64,000 bases of DNA from Treponema sp. (GTDB lineage: Bacteria; Spirochaetota; Spirochaetia; Treponematales; Treponemataceae), in NCBI GenBank assembly GCA_017962415.1, contig JAGCVK010000008.1, forward strand, positions 22,213 to 86,212, written 5' to 3'. The position numbers and the translations under genes were made by a program. Numbering within the stretch: position 1 is the stretch's first letter; each line of letters begins with the position of its first letter. Shown here piece after piece: positions 8,007 through 17,195 of this stretch. Under the pieces are notes generated by a model that was given only the letters and a program-made list of their open reading frames with translations, was not told the DNA's origin and did no database searches.

Positions 8007-9164
8007 ATGAATACTCTGGTCGCATTATGCGCTGTTGGTGCCGAGCGAATTCTCGGTAATGAAATCAAACATTTAGGATATAAACTCAAATCAAACGCAC
8101 CTGGTCGAGTTTCTTTTTTTGGTGATGACGATGCGTTATTTAAAGCAAATCTTTGTCTTAGAACAGCAGACCGCGTTTATCTTCAGCTTGCAGAATATAA
8201 CGCTCTTAATTTTGACGATTTGTACGAAGGAGCTTACGAAGTTTCCTGGCAGGATTTTTTACGCAAAGATTCAAAAATTATTGTAGATAAAGTTAGAACC
8301 TATAAAAGCAAACTCAATTCAGAACACTCAATACAAGGAATTGTTCACAAAGCAATTTATACAAAACTTGGCGATGTTTGGAAAATGTCTTCAATGCCAG
8401 AAACTGGCGAACAAAGCGACATTCGCGTTTACGTTGACGAAAACAAAGTTTTGATTTTGCTCGATCTTTCAGGACTTCCACTTCACAAACGCGGCTACCG
8501 CACAGACGGCGGAATTGCCCCGCTTCGCGAAACCACCGCGGCGGTTCTTCTCCAGGAAATGATGTGGCGTCGCAAAACACCTTTGCACGACCCATTTTGC
8601 GGCTCAGGAACCATTGCAATTGAAGCAACTTTGTACGCCTTCAATGTTGCGCCGGGATTCGGCCGCCGCTTTGGAATAGAAAATTTGCCGATTTTTAATG
8701 CGAAACGCGCACAACAAATACGCGACGAAGAAGCTGCAAAAATCCGCACCGATGTAGAAGTTAGAATCACCGGTTCAGACATAGATTCGGCCGCAGTAGA
8801 ACGTTCAAAGAAAAACGCCGAATACGCTTGCGTTATGGCCGGCCGCGCCCTTAAATCAATTGGAATTTCAAAACACATTCCGCGTCCAGACTTTATTCAG
8901 TCAGACTTCGCAGATTTGGCCGCCCCATACGACTCAGGTTTACTTTTGTGCAATCCGCCTTACGGAGAACGACTTGGCGACGCAGAACAAGCCCGCGAAT
9001 TGTACAAAAAAATGCAGAGCCTTTGGACAGATTTTGACGGTTGGGATCTTGGAATCATAACATCAAATCCAGAATTTCAGGAAAATTTCGGCCACAAAAC
9101 TTCAGCAATCAAAAAGCTCAAGGCCGGAAATCTCGATACTTCATTTTATATTTACAAGCGATAA
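8007..9164 (+). CDS. rlmL: RlmL-like 23S rRNA guanine N2-methyltransferase (THUMP domain)
   Basis: 385 residues. An N-terminal ferredoxin-like/THUMP region (NTLVALCAVGAE..LG.E) binds RNA. The C-terminal Rossmann methyltransferase has DPFCGSGTIAIEA as the SAM motif and LLCNPPYGERLG as the NPPY catalytic motif. This is the COG0116 (YpsC/RlmL) family that methylates guanine N2 in 23S rRNA. The length matches the single-domain form without the RlmK fusion. The ATG at 8007 is preferred over 7989 because homologues begin at the NTLVA strand. A tetR gene follows at 12 nt. Confidence 0.8.
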   Translation: MNTLVALCAVGAERILGNEIKHLGYKLKSNAPGRVSFFGDDDALFKANLCLRTADRVYLQLAEYNALNFDDLYEGAYEVSWQDFLRKDSKIIVDKVRTYKSKLNSEHSIQGIVHKAIYTKLGDVWKMSSMPETGEQSDIRVYVDENKVLILLDLSGLPLHKRGYRTDGGIAPLRETTAAVLLQEMMWRRKTPLHDPFCGSGTIAIEATLYAFNVAPGFGRRFGIENLPIFNAKRAQQIRDEEAAKIRTDVEVRITGSDIDSAAVERSKKNAEYACVMAGRALKSIGISKHIPRPDFIQSDFADLAAPYDSGLLLCNPPYGERLGDAEQARELYKKMQSLWTDFDGWDLGIITSNPEFQENFGHKTSAIKKLKAGNLDTSFYIYKR

Positions 9165-9176
9165 GGAGAAAGCCGA

Positions 9177-9770
9177 ATGGCAATTGTTGTAGAACACGAC
9201 AAGAGAAAACAAGAAATACTACAAAAATCACTCGACGTATTCATCGAAGAAGGCTACGAAGACGCAACCTTTCAGAAAATTGCCGACCGCTGCGGAATAA
9301 CCCGCACAACACTTTACATTTATTTTAAGAACAAACACGAAATTTTTTTAGGAAGCATCAAAGAGCTTCTTTCCGAAATGGAATCTGCGCTAAGAATTAT
9401 AATCAAAAACGACACACTTTCCGCAGAAGCAGCGCTGCGCCAGATTCTCGAAACGCTCGCCGACGCTTGCGAACGCAACAAAAAACTGTTCAGCGTACTT
9501 TTAAATTATCTTATGCAGCTTAGAAAGTCTGGAGTAGACACAGGCGAGCGAGTTCGCCGCAGAGTTATCCGCGTGCGCCACTTGCTTAGCACAATCATCA
9601 TCAAAGGAATACAAAATCACGAATTTAAAGATTTAAACGTAAAAGACGCAAACGAAATGCTCTACGCACTTATGGAATCAACAATTTTCCGAATTGCCGT
9701 TCTAAATCAAGACGATGTAGGCGACGTAAAAGCCGCCTTAAACACCACCGTCGATTTATTCAAGGCATAA
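9177..9770 (+). CDS. TetR/AcrR family transcriptional regulator
   Basis: 197 residues. The N-terminal helix-turn-helix reads ILQKSLDVFIEEGYEDATFQ then KIADRCGITRTTLYIYFKNK, the standard TetR DNA-binding domain. The C-terminal half is a helical ligand/dimer domain of unknown specificity. AAGGAG lies 8 nt before the ATG and only 12 nt separate it from rlmL, so the two are cotranscribed. No drug pump or enzyme target is adjacent, so its regulon cannot be guessed. Confidence 0.85.
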   Translation: MAIVVEHDKRKQEILQKSLDVFIEEGYEDATFQKIADRCGITRTTLYIYFKNKHEIFLGSIKELLSEMESALRIIIKNDTLSAEAALRQILETLADACERNKKLFSVLLNYLMQLRKSGVDTGERVRRRVIRVRHLLSTIIIKGIQNHEFKDLNVKDANEMLYALMESTIFRIAVLNQDDVGDVKAALNTTVDLFKA

Positions 9771-9774
9771 AAAA

Positions 9775-9884
9775 AGGAGGGGAAAGTCTTCCCCTGCGGC
9801 CGCACGTCGTTGCGGCCTACCCTTTCTGCGGGCACAAATCCGACATCTCTGCCCGCAACGCCCAAATCACCGGGCGCCTCATTT
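9775..9884. repeat. GC-rich palindromic repeat, copy D (between convergent tetR and pheS)
   Basis: AGGAGGGGAAAGTCTTCCCC is an inverted repeat. It is followed by TGCGGCC..GCGGCCTACCC, then GCGGGCA..TGCCCGCAACGCCC and GCCTCATTT. Block order matches the 59712-59836 copy. It may also serve as a two-way terminator. Confidence 0.65.
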
Positions 9885-9888
9885 ATGT

Positions 9889-11445
9889 TTAGTATTTTGC
9901 CTTTCGCAAACGCACCATTTCAATATCTTCACAGAACAATTGTCTCAAGTCATTCAAGCCAAGAGCCATTAACGCCATTCGGTCAATACCAATACCCCAT
10001 GCAAGAACAGGACAATCAAGCCCCATAGCGCGTGTAACTTCCGGACGGAAAATACCAGAACCACCAAGTTCAAACCAGCCCAAAACCGGGTGCTTAATAT
10101 GAACTTCAATACTTGGCTCTGTAAATGGGAAGTAACCTGGAACATATTTTACTTCTTCAGCTCCGGCAATTTCAGTAGCAAACATTTTGAGCATTCCAAG
10201 AAGGTCGCGCAAAGTTACATCGTTACCAGCAATAATACCTTCTGTCTGATAAAAGTCAGAAAGGTGAGTTGCGTCTACTTTGTCGTAGCGGAAACAGCGG
10301 GCAATACCAAAGTATTTTCCAGGAACTTCAGCTTTGTGCAACTGATGCGCAGACAAAACTGTTCCCTGAGAACGCAAAATCAAGCGGCGAGTAAATTCAT
10401 TATCAAAAGTATAATTCCAGCCACGACTTCCTGTGTTTCCACCAGTTTCGTGAGCGGCCTTTACATTACTCAAATATGGTTCTTCAATAAATTTTGCGTG
10501 TGTAGGATTTTTAATTCTATATACATCGTGAATATCGCGTGCAGCGTGGAACTGTGGCATAAACAAAGCGTCACCATTCCAGAATTCAGTTTCTACAAGC
10601 GGACCGTCAAACTCCTGAAAACCAAGAGAACAAAGTTTGTCTTTTACGCTTTCCAAGAACTGAACATAAGGGTTTGTGCGGCCAGGAATAATTCGTGCCG
10701 GCGGAATTGCAATATTGTAACCGCGGAAAGTGCCGTTTTTCCATTCGCCAGAAGCAAGCATTTTTGGTGTAATTTCACCAATTTCGTTACCAGTTACACC
10801 GGCGCTCTTAAGAGCATCACGAACAGCTTCAAAACCGCTCTGCAATTTATAAAAAACAGTTTCGCGCTCAATCATTTTGAATGGAGAATCTGCAGCGCCG
10901 CGCTTTTTAGCAAGGCCATTCATAGCTTCAGCTTCGGCAGCACTCAAATCATCTTTATTCAAAAGGCCGCCGTCTACAGAACAAGCCTTTTTTATCAAAT
11001 CCATAGTTGCTTTAATGCGCTCAGGAAGAACAGCACCTGTATATTCAACCTTTTTTTCTGCATTCATTTTAAGAACGCCGTCTTTTACAAGCGGACCAAA
11101 AGCAGAACCAACATCTTTCTGCTCAAGACCAACACCAGCAGCAATTTCTGGCATTGTGTGAGCGCCCTTTTCTTTAAGGAAGTTCACCATTCGCTCTTCT
11201 ACAGTTCCTGTTTTTGCAAGAGCGCGGCCCATTTCTGTAATTTCAAAAAATGTATGTGGAGTTCTGCGGATTTCTTTTAACAATTCTTTACCAGAAAGCC
11301 ATGAAAACGCCTGATTTGCGTGACCTTCCTTATATTCCAGTTCTTTCTGGAGTTTTTCTGAAGTAAGTTCATCTTGCGCTGAATACTTTAACAAAACTTT
11401 AATTTCAAGCGGATGAAGATTTTTAATGATATTTTTTACGTCCAT
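9889..11445 (-). CDS. pheS: Phenylalanyl-tRNA synthetase alpha subunit, archaeal/eukaryotic type
   Basis: 518 residues, much longer than the roughly 340-residue bacterial PheS. The N-terminal 200 residues hold winged-helix-like segments (LHPLEIKVLLKYSAQDELTS, EKGAHTMPEIAAGVGLEQKD) as in archaeal and eukaryotic PheRS. The class II catalytic domain follows, with HAARDIHDVYRI, CFRYDKVDATHLSDFYQTEG (motif 2 region) and the motif 3 end AWGIGIDRMALMALG. Spirochetes are known to carry the archaeal-type PheRS. pheT is not in the window, so the subunits are unlinked. A terminator of the upstream gene lies in the 90-nt spacer. Confidence 0.92.
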   Translation of the reverse strand: MDVKNIIKNLHPLEIKVLLKYSAQDELTSEKLQKELEYKEGHANQAFSWLSGKELLKEIRRTPHTFFEITEMGRALAKTGTVEERMVNFLKEKGAHTMPEIAAGVGLEQKDVGSAFGPLVKDGVLKMNAEKKVEYTGAVLPERIKATMDLIKKACSVDGGLLNKDDLSAAEAEAMNGLAKKRGAADSPFKMIERETVFYKLQSGFEAVRDALKSAGVTGNEIGEITPKMLASGEWKNGTFRGYNIAIPPARIIPGRTNPYVQFLESVKDKLCSLGFQEFDGPLVETEFWNGDALFMPQFHAARDIHDVYRIKNPTHAKFIEEPYLSNVKAAHETGGNTGSRGWNYTFDNEFTRRLILRSQGTVLSAHQLHKAEVPGKYFGIARCFRYDKVDATHLSDFYQTEGIIAGNDVTLRDLLGMLKMFATEIAGAEEVKYVPGYFPFTEPSIEVHIKHPVLGWFELGGSGIFRPEVTRAMGLDCPVLAWGIGIDRMALMALGLNDLRQLFCEDIEMVRLRKAKY

Positions 11446-11463
11446 TTTTGTATATCCTGTTAC

Positions 11464-11502
11464 TACAAAAAAAATAAAAGCCGGCAGTTTAAACCACCGG
11501 CT
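11464..11502 (-). terminator. Rho-independent terminator upstream of pheS
   Basis: On the minus strand AGCCGG(T)..GCCGGCT is followed by TTTATTTTTTTT. It ends the gene at 11538. No leader ORF precedes it, so there is no sign that it attenuates pheS. Confidence 0.75.
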
Positions 11503-11537
11503 GTATTCTACAATATTTCAGATAAAAACTAAATAGG

Positions 11538-11951
11538 TTAGCGCGAGAATTTTAAGTACGATGAATATTGCGCTCTACGCTGCCCTCTTTCGTCCTTAAA
11601 ATATTTTTCTTTATCATCTTTTAAATATCTGTAACTGTAATATTTATATTCTTTCTGGAAATCCTGAAGAACGGCCATTACAGAATTCATAGCTTCACCT
11701 TTATCATAAGTTACATAAAGAGTTTCATAATAAATGCGCACTTCATCATAAATTGGCTGATACTCAATTTTTATGCTTGCATTTTTGTCTGTACAATGCT
11801 GATTTTCTGGCACTATAACTTTAGTAGTAAGTTTTTCCTGCTCAAATTTATCTCGTTCAAAAGGATCGTCTGGATTATCACCGATTGGCTGAGCAAAAAT
11901 AGCAGCGCTGATCAATGTCAAAGCTGTAAACAAAGTAACTATTTTCTTCAT
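11538..11951 (-). CDS. Small secreted protein, unknown function
   Basis: 137 residues. A clear signal peptide (MKKIVTLFTALTLISAAIFAQP) precedes a charged mature region with many Tyr, Lys and Asp residues (ETLYVTYDKGEAMNSVM, FQKEYKYYSYRYLKDDKEK). The ATG at 11951 has AAGGAG 6 nt upstream. The longer frame from 12011 runs through the spacer and is rejected. It is probably periplasmic. It follows another exported protein gene on the same strand. No family recognised. Confidence 0.6.
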   Translation of the reverse strand: MKKIVTLFTALTLISAAIFAQPIGDNPDDPFERDKFEQEKLTTKVIVPENQHCTDKNASIKIEYQPIYDEVRIYYETLYVTYDKGEAMNSVMAVLQDFQKEYKYYSYRYLKDDKEKYFKDERGQRRAQYSSYLKFSR

Positions 11952-11991
11952 AATAAACTCCTTAGCCCGGCCTACCCGGCCAATGCATATT

Positions 11992-12714
11992 TTAGTATAC
12001 GCTATACTCAATAATTTTACCGCATTCTAGGAAAAAAGCAAGATTTATTACATAACGGCCAGAATCAATTCCCAAAGCGCCCAAATTTCTGATTAAAACC
12101 GAGCCATTTATTTCTTTTGGCTTATTTTTGATGATACTTCGGTAATAATCGCGAATTGCAGTTTTAAGAGAATCTTTTGCCGCTTCTTCAATTCCGTCAA
12201 AACCTTTTTCAACGGCAGCATAACCTAAGCCAGAAATTACAGGATTTTTTATTGAAGTCCAAAGTCTATAATTTTGAACTTGCGCTTCTGTGCGTTCATA
12301 TTCAACCCAACAATTAAGTTTATTATTTTCAATCCAAGGCGAAGTATAATTTATTTTATTTTTTGTAACTTCAGAATCGGTGATTTCAGTTACTTCAAAA
12401 TATTCTTCAACGCCGCGCGCTTTATCAGAAGGAACATAAACAAAATTCCAGCCATAAACCATTCCATTGATTATAAAAGGCGCAACTTCGTGCATTCGAT
12501 TAATTGGGAATTCATATTGTTCAGAATTGATGTTTGCAGCTTGTTCAGATTCAGGGTAAGCATCAAGCTCTGCCCAAAGCGGAATTCTGATAATTCGCTC
12601 AACAAACGGAGCTTGAGAATATACAGAAAAATTTACAGAAAATAATAAGCCCAAAAAGGCAAAAAAGAGTTTCTTAAAAATCCTTTTATTTTTTATCTGT
12701 AAGTGTCTTTCCAT
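11992..12714 (-). CDS. Secreted protein, unknown function
   Basis: 240 residues. After a basic start (KNKRIFKK) there is a signal peptide (LFFAFLGLLFSVNFSVYSQA). The mature part contains aromatic strands such as NGMVYGWNFVYVPSDKARGV and LNCWVEYERTEAQVQNYRLW. The ATG lies inside the last codons of the rhomboid gene (22-nt overlap), suggesting translational coupling. I do not recognise the family. A Treponema-restricted periplasmic or outer-surface protein is likely. Confidence 0.55.
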   Translation of the reverse strand: MERHLQIKNKRIFKKLFFAFLGLLFSVNFSVYSQAPFVERIIRIPLWAELDAYPESEQAANINSEQYEFPINRMHEVAPFIINGMVYGWNFVYVPSDKARGVEEYFEVTEITDSEVTKNKINYTSPWIENNKLNCWVEYERTEAQVQNYRLWTSIKNPVISGLGYAAVEKGFDGIEEAAKDSLKTAIRDYYRSIIKNKPKEINGSVLIRNLGALGIDSGRYVINLAFFLECGKIIEYSVY

Positions 12715-13349
12715 ATTTTAATCGGATGAACTCCCATTCTGATTACAAAATAAAGCCAAGCCGCAAAAAAGCCAAATAAATGAGTCATATGAGCCACACT
12801 TGAGCGCACATCAAAAAACTGGCTTCCCAATTCAATCAAAGTATAAATAAGCACAAGAATAGGAGCCGGAACCGGAACTATTCCCCATATAAGTATTATC
12901 GACTTAGGAAAGAACACAGCATAAGCAAAAAGTATTGCATAAACCGCACCACTTGCGCCAAGCAGCATTACATTATACTGGCCGGTAAATTTATAAAAAA
13001 GAAAAGAAAAAAATCCGCTCAAAGTACCGCAAAGCAGGTAAAAAAGCAAAAATTCTTTTGAGCCAATTGCTTTTTCAAGATTAAGCCCAAAAATAAGAAG
13101 CGCAAGCATATTAAACAAAACGTGCCGAAAACTTCCATGCACAAACATATAAGTAAAAAACTGCCAATACATTCGGTTTGTTTCTACATTTACAGGATTC
13201 ATAGCTCCAAAATTATAAATTAAATAGTAAAGATTTCGATTCCAAACCTGCAATCCAAAAATCAAAAAATTAATAAAAATAATAAAAATGGCAGTTCTTT
13301 TGTAAGTGTAAGAAAACGGCCGGCGAAGAATAAATCTATTTTTTGGCAT
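12693..13349 (-). CDS. Rhomboid family intramembrane serine protease
   Basis: 218 residues with about six membrane segments. The catalytic serine lies in LLGASGAVYAILFA (G-x-S-G). The histidine partner is in HMTHLFGFFAAWLYF on the last segment. The preceding HGSFRHVLFNMLALLIFG is the usual helix 2 with its H-x-x-x-N. All essential residues are present, so it should cleave membrane proteins. AAAGGGAT precedes the ATG at 13349. It overlaps the diguanylate cyclase gene by 14 nt. Confidence 0.88.
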   Translation of the reverse strand: MPKNRFILRRPFSYTYKRTAIFIIFINFLIFGLQVWNRNLYYLIYNFGAMNPVNVETNRMYWQFFTYMFVHGSFRHVLFNMLALLIFGLNLEKAIGSKEFLLFYLLCGTLSGFFSFLFYKFTGQYNVMLLGASGAVYAILFAYAVFFPKSIILIWGIVPVPAPILVLIYTLIELGSQFFDVRSSVAHMTHLFGFFAAWLYFVIRMGVHPIKIWKDTYR

Positions 13350-14445
13350 ACGATCCCTTTGGTTTTGGCTCAAAATAAGTTACTTTATTTCGGCCGTTAT
13401 TTTTTGACATATAAAGTGCCTGATCTGCCTGATTCACAAATTCATTTGGCGAAGAAACAAGATTTTTTTGTGCATCAAAAATAGAAACACCGCCCGAAAT
13501 TGTAACGTGCAAATGTTGATTATTGTACACAAAATCATGCTCGTTAATTGTAGAACGAATTCGTTCTGCAACAGCCATTGCTTCTTCTTTTCCTGAATCA
13601 ATAAGCAGCGCCGTAAACTCTTCTCCGCCGTAGCGACTTGCAACATCAGAATCGCGCAGATTTCTCCGAATCAAATCCGCAACACTCTTTAAAACAAAGT
13701 CGCCGCACTCATGGCCATAAGTATCGTTAAATTTCTTAAAGAAATCAATATCAAACATCAAAACAGCAATCTGCTTATTGCCCAAAAAGGCCGCGTCAAT
13801 TGCTTCTGTAAGCACATTAAAAAAATAATATTTATGCTTAAGGTGCGTCATCATATCAGTTGAAGACATTTCCAAAAGAGCCGCATTATTAATCGCAACC
13901 GAAGCAAGCCCCGCAATTGCCATAATCTGATTTAATTCGTACTCAGAATAAGTTGCATCATCATCAATTGAAATACGTTCCTGAAGAACAAGCATTCCGT
14001 TTAAATGGCTTTTTTGAATCAGCGGAACAATAAGCGTTGGATTTAATTTTTCGAGAGTCGAAAGATATTTGCAGCCGGCACATTTTTCCCGCAATTCAGC
14101 GATAGTAATTGGCCGCTTTTCGTGAAGCAAAACGCTTGCAACCGGAGCCGTAACCGGAATTTTAACTTTTTCGTCGTTCAAAAACTCTTTTGCAGTTTCA
14201 AGCACAAAATTTTCGTTTGTAATTAAATCGCGAACAAAAATTTCGGCACCAAGAACGTGCATTTGTGCCATTGAAATATAAACAATCGATTCAAGAAGGT
14301 TCACAAAATCAAGATTCTGACAAAACGATTTTGCTATATCAATAAGCTGTTCCAAATCATAAATCTTCTTTTCATACTGGAGCGATTGTTCCAGCAATTC
14401 TTTTTGAGATTCTGATTTTTTATTTTCAGCCTTCTTTTTACTCAT
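13336..14445 (-). CDS. GAF-GGDEF diguanylate cyclase
   Basis: 369 residues: an N-terminal coiled coil (about 5-40), a GAF-like sensor (about 40-190, including a CAGCKY pair that could bind a cofactor or metal), then a GGDEF domain. The active site is RYGGEEF and the product-inhibition I-site RDSD lies five residues before it, so the enzyme should be active and feedback controlled. It makes c-di-GMP from GTP. There is no membrane segment. It overlaps the genes on both sides and sits mid-operon. A PilZ-like candidate receptor is at 34898. Confidence 0.9.
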   Translation of the reverse strand: MSKKKAENKKSESQKELLEQSLQYEKKIYDLEQLIDIAKSFCQNLDFVNLLESIVYISMAQMHVLGAEIFVRDLITNENFVLETAKEFLNDEKVKIPVTAPVASVLLHEKRPITIAELREKCAGCKYLSTLEKLNPTLIVPLIQKSHLNGMLVLQERISIDDDATYSEYELNQIMAIAGLASVAINNAALLEMSSTDMMTHLKHKYYFFNVLTEAIDAAFLGNKQIAVLMFDIDFFKKFNDTYGHECGDFVLKSVADLIRRNLRDSDVASRYGGEEFTALLIDSGKEEAMAVAERIRSTINEHDFVYNNQHLHVTISGGVSIFDAQKNLVSSPNEFVNQADQALYMSKNNGRNKVTYFEPKPKGSYAKK

Positions 14446-16027
14446 GCTTTATTTCACCGCCCGATATAATAACATAATTCTTCATTATTTCAAAAAAGAT
14501 ACCCCAGTTCGCGTAATTCGTTTCAAGAAAGTTTGTATTATCACGGTTGCGCGAAGACATCATAAGAACTTTAAGATTTGAAATAATTTCGCTTGAAGGC
14601 TTTTTAGAATCCGCAAGAAGTTCTCCAAGCTGATGACTCAACGACGAAAGATTTGTGCATTGAGTTTGCAAAAGTTGGTGAGCATCATCATTAATCGACT
14701 GAACCATTTTTTCGAGCTTTTTATAAAAATCCTTATCTTTTTTACTGTCTTTGATATAACTTTCAAGAACGGCAATACTATGTTTTTGATCTGCGCCAAA
14801 AGAATCTTCAAACTCTTTAATATCTTTATCGCCATTAATTGCAGTAAATACAATAGAAGAAAAACTTGATTTATAAGCCGGATTATTAAAAAATCCTTCA
14901 ATTACAAGATCATTCAAAAGCGCTTTAAGCCCTTCAGTAAAATAAGATTTTAAGAAAGTTTTTAAAATGCGCATTGGAAGAATCCATTTAAAAGCCATAG
15001 AAACTTCAGCCTGCAAAATCTGATTATAAGCCTGACTATAAGCGCCAAGTTCTTCAAGCGGAATATTTGGAAACAAAGCCGTAACTTCTTCAGAAATCGT
15101 TTCATCTTGAATTTCAGTTTTGATTCTCTGTTCATCTGCATCAAAACGGGTTTGGAGCATATTTGCAAAATCCTGACGCGGCGAACCAGAATAATTTACA
15201 ACCGCAGGCTCATAAGTTAAATCCTGGCGGCACATTCTTATAAGGCTCTTAAGTTTTTGCGGCGACAAAATTTTTGTAATTATATAGTTGATTTTTTTAA
15301 GATTTCCAAGATAGCTTTGCTTTTCAGAATCAGATAATTCAGTTCCTTTACGAAGCTGGCCAAGCGCAATAACTGCATCTGCAGTTGAAGTTGTGATTCT
15401 TAAACCGCTCGCCTGATAATACAAATCTTCCAAAAGATTTTGTGCAGTTGACGCAGAAATTTCTTTGTAAGTTGGTTTGTACGAAAGATCAGCTGGAATA
15501 AAATTTGTATCAAAAGCCTGCAAAAAAGGAGTGTAATTATAGCGGCAAAATTCTACAAGCTGGCGCAGCAAAAGAAGGTCGGAATCCATTTTTTTAAAAG
15601 GCTCCGTGTTCAGCTCTTTTAAAAGTCGCTCCATTTCTTTTCGCTGGCGCATATAAACTCTGTCGGGATTTTGAGTTTCTTCTACAATTTGTGCTTTTCT
15701 GTTTTCAAAAGAAAGAGCTTCAAGAGCTTCCTGGTCTGAAGCTGGATAACCAGTTACAATCAGCTGCGCTTCAAAACGGCGCTGACGCTGAATATCATTT
15801 GGGCTAACAGTTACCGAAAAAAGATTATCAAGCGGGCGAGTATTTTTATAAAGCGCGTAAATTGCTTCGCCAAAATTTGGCAAAAGCATTCCAGAACGGC
15901 AGATTTGCGGCTGAAAATCTCTAATTTCATTTTCCAGCTTTTTCATCTGCTGCTTTTTTTGAACTTCTGGAGAGGAACGCTTAAAAATATTATCAAAAAT
16001 GCTTGATATAGCCTTTAGAAATCCCAT
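14438..16027 (-). CDS. Large spirochete-type protein, possibly DUF5312 family
   Basis: 529 residues, mostly alpha-helical and soluble, with no signal peptide. It begins MGFLKAISSIFDNIFKRSSP, a possible amphipathic start, followed by KKQQMKKLENEIRDFQPQIC. I associate this length and style with a spirochete-conserved family (DUF5312), but only from memory. No catalytic motif is visible. It lies directly upstream of the diguanylate cyclase with an 8-nt overlap, hinting at a shared envelope or signalling role. A promoter TTGCTA-N17-TAAAAT ends 11 nt before its ATG. Confidence 0.5.
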   Translation of the reverse strand: MGFLKAISSIFDNIFKRSSPEVQKKQQMKKLENEIRDFQPQICRSGMLLPNFGEAIYALYKNTRPLDNLFSVTVSPNDIQRQRRFEAQLIVTGYPASDQEALEALSFENRKAQIVEETQNPDRVYMRQRKEMERLLKELNTEPFKKMDSDLLLLRQLVEFCRYNYTPFLQAFDTNFIPADLSYKPTYKEISASTAQNLLEDLYYQASGLRITTSTADAVIALGQLRKGTELSDSEKQSYLGNLKKINYIITKILSPQKLKSLIRMCRQDLTYEPAVVNYSGSPRQDFANMLQTRFDADEQRIKTEIQDETISEEVTALFPNIPLEELGAYSQAYNQILQAEVSMAFKWILPMRILKTFLKSYFTEGLKALLNDLVIEGFFNNPAYKSSFSSIVFTAINGDKDIKEFEDSFGADQKHSIAVLESYIKDSKKDKDFYKKLEKMVQSINDDAHQLLQTQCTNLSSLSHQLGELLADSKKPSSEIISNLKVLMMSSRNRDNTNFLETNYANWGIFFEIMKNYVIISGGEIKHE

Positions 16028-16038
16028 TTAATCAAATT

Positions 16039-16067
16039 ATTTTAACAGAGATTTTTTGAATTAGCAA
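16039..16067 (-). promoter_or_regulatory. Promoter at the end of dusB for the downstream run
   Basis: On the minus strand TTGCTA (16067-16062), 17 nt, TAAAAT (16044-16039). The -10 ends 11 nt before the ATG at 16027, leaving almost no 5' leader. Confidence 0.45.
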
Positions 16068-17092
16068 ATATATTGAGAAAAGATGTCTTTGTAGTCTTGA
16101 ATTGTAGCCGCGTGAACAATTTTAGCACGCAAAGCAGCGCCGCCAGAAATGCCTTTTGAATAAGCGGCAAAACGTTTGCGCATTTCAAGGCACGCGTGCT
16201 GCTCTGAAGTTTCTTGAGCAAGGCGTTCAAGCTCGGCAAAGCCAGTTTTTACACGTTCTTCCGCCGGAACCGGCTCATAGCTTCCTTCCGTCAGCAAACT
16301 TGTGGCATCTCTAAAAATAAAAGGGTTGCCCATTGCACCGCGCGCAAACATAACCGCGTCCGCGCCAGTTTCCAAAAGCATTTTGCGTGCATCTTCCGGC
16401 TTAAAAAGGTCGCCGCTTCCAAAAACAGGAATGTGCCGCCCTTCCCCCTGGCGAATGTTCCAGTTTTTTACAAGCTCCACGAGTTCTTTCATAATTGACC
16501 AATCAGAATGACCTTCGTAACCTTGCGCGCGGGTACGCGGGTGAATTGTAATTGCACTTACACCAGCTTCCAAAGCCGCCAAAGCCGCTTCGCGCCAAGT
16601 CATTTGCTTTTGTTCCCAACCCGAGCGGATTTTTACAGTAACAGGAACTCCGCCTTTTTCACTCTTGCCGCCGGCCGCTTTTACAACCGCTTCAGCAATC
16701 TTAAAAAGCCGCTCCGGATCTCGAGTAAGCGCAGAGCCGGCTCCTGTTTTTATGATTTTTGGAACCGGGCAACCGCAGTTTATATCAATTACTTCGCAGC
16801 CAGTTTTTTCAAGAACAATTCCAGCAGCGTCACGCATAATTTCCGGCTCGCCGCCAAAAATCTGAACAGAATAGGCTTTTTCGTTGTAAGCGCGGCGCAT
16901 TAAAATCTCAGTTTTTAAGTTTTTGCGCACAAGAGCTTCTGCGCTCACCATTTCTGTATAAGTAAAGCACGCTCCGTTTTCTATGCAAACAGAACGAAAC
17001 GCCGCGTCGCTATAGCCAGCAACCGGCGCCAAAAAGAGATTTCCTTTTAATTCAACATTTCCGATTTTTACCGGATGATATAAAGATTCCAT
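16061..17092 (-). CDS. dusB: tRNA-dihydrouridine synthase, DusB type
   Basis: 343 residues from the ATG at 17092. FMN-dependent reduction of uridine in the tRNA D-loop. Visible family blocks are LAPVAGYSDAAFRSVC, VQIFGGEPEIM, DINCGCPVPKI (with the catalytic Cys), VTVKIRSGW, TIHPRTRAQGYEG (substrate-binding H/R) and FGSGDLF..GADAVMFARGAMGNPF. A longer frame reading 63 residues upstream runs through the tatD spacer and is unlike the family. It is read leftward after tatD, with a 15-bp palindrome in the spacer. Confidence 0.92.
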   Translation of the reverse strand: MESLYHPVKIGNVELKGNLFLAPVAGYSDAAFRSVCIENGACFTYTEMVSAEALVRKNLKTEILMRRAYNEKAYSVQIFGGEPEIMRDAAGIVLEKTGCEVIDINCGCPVPKIIKTGAGSALTRDPERLFKIAEAVVKAAGGKSEKGGVPVTVKIRSGWEQKQMTWREAALAALEAGVSAITIHPRTRAQGYEGHSDWSIMKELVELVKNWNIRQGEGRHIPVFGSGDLFKPEDARKMLLETGADAVMFARGAMGNPFIFRDATSLLTEGSYEPVPAEERVKTGFAELERLAQETSEQHACLEMRKRFAAYSKGISGGAALRAKIVHAATIQDYKDIFSQYIC

Positions 17093-17104
17093 AAATACAA
17101 TTCG

Positions 17105-17119
17105 GCAAGTATAGCTTGC
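17105..17119. repeat. 15-bp palindrome GCAAG-TATAG-CTTGC, copy 2
   Basis: Identical to 5873-5887. It is followed by CTCTGAGCCATTTTTTTT, which is also similar downstream of copy 3. It could form a small hairpin between tatD and dusB. Confidence 0.55.
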
Positions 17120-17195
17120 CTCTGAGCCATTTTTTTTCGATGAACCTAAAGCAACCCTATCGGCTTGCTTTTTTAACGGTTCTTCGATTATAGGC

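Noticed and set aside
10090..11280. 396-codon plus-strand ORF opposite pheS
   Set aside because: Antisense shadow of a clearly functional pheS; no motif or ribosome-binding site.
11446..11537. Phe attenuator ahead of pheS
   Set aside because: There is a terminator but no leader ORF with Phe codons; it simply ends the upstream gene.
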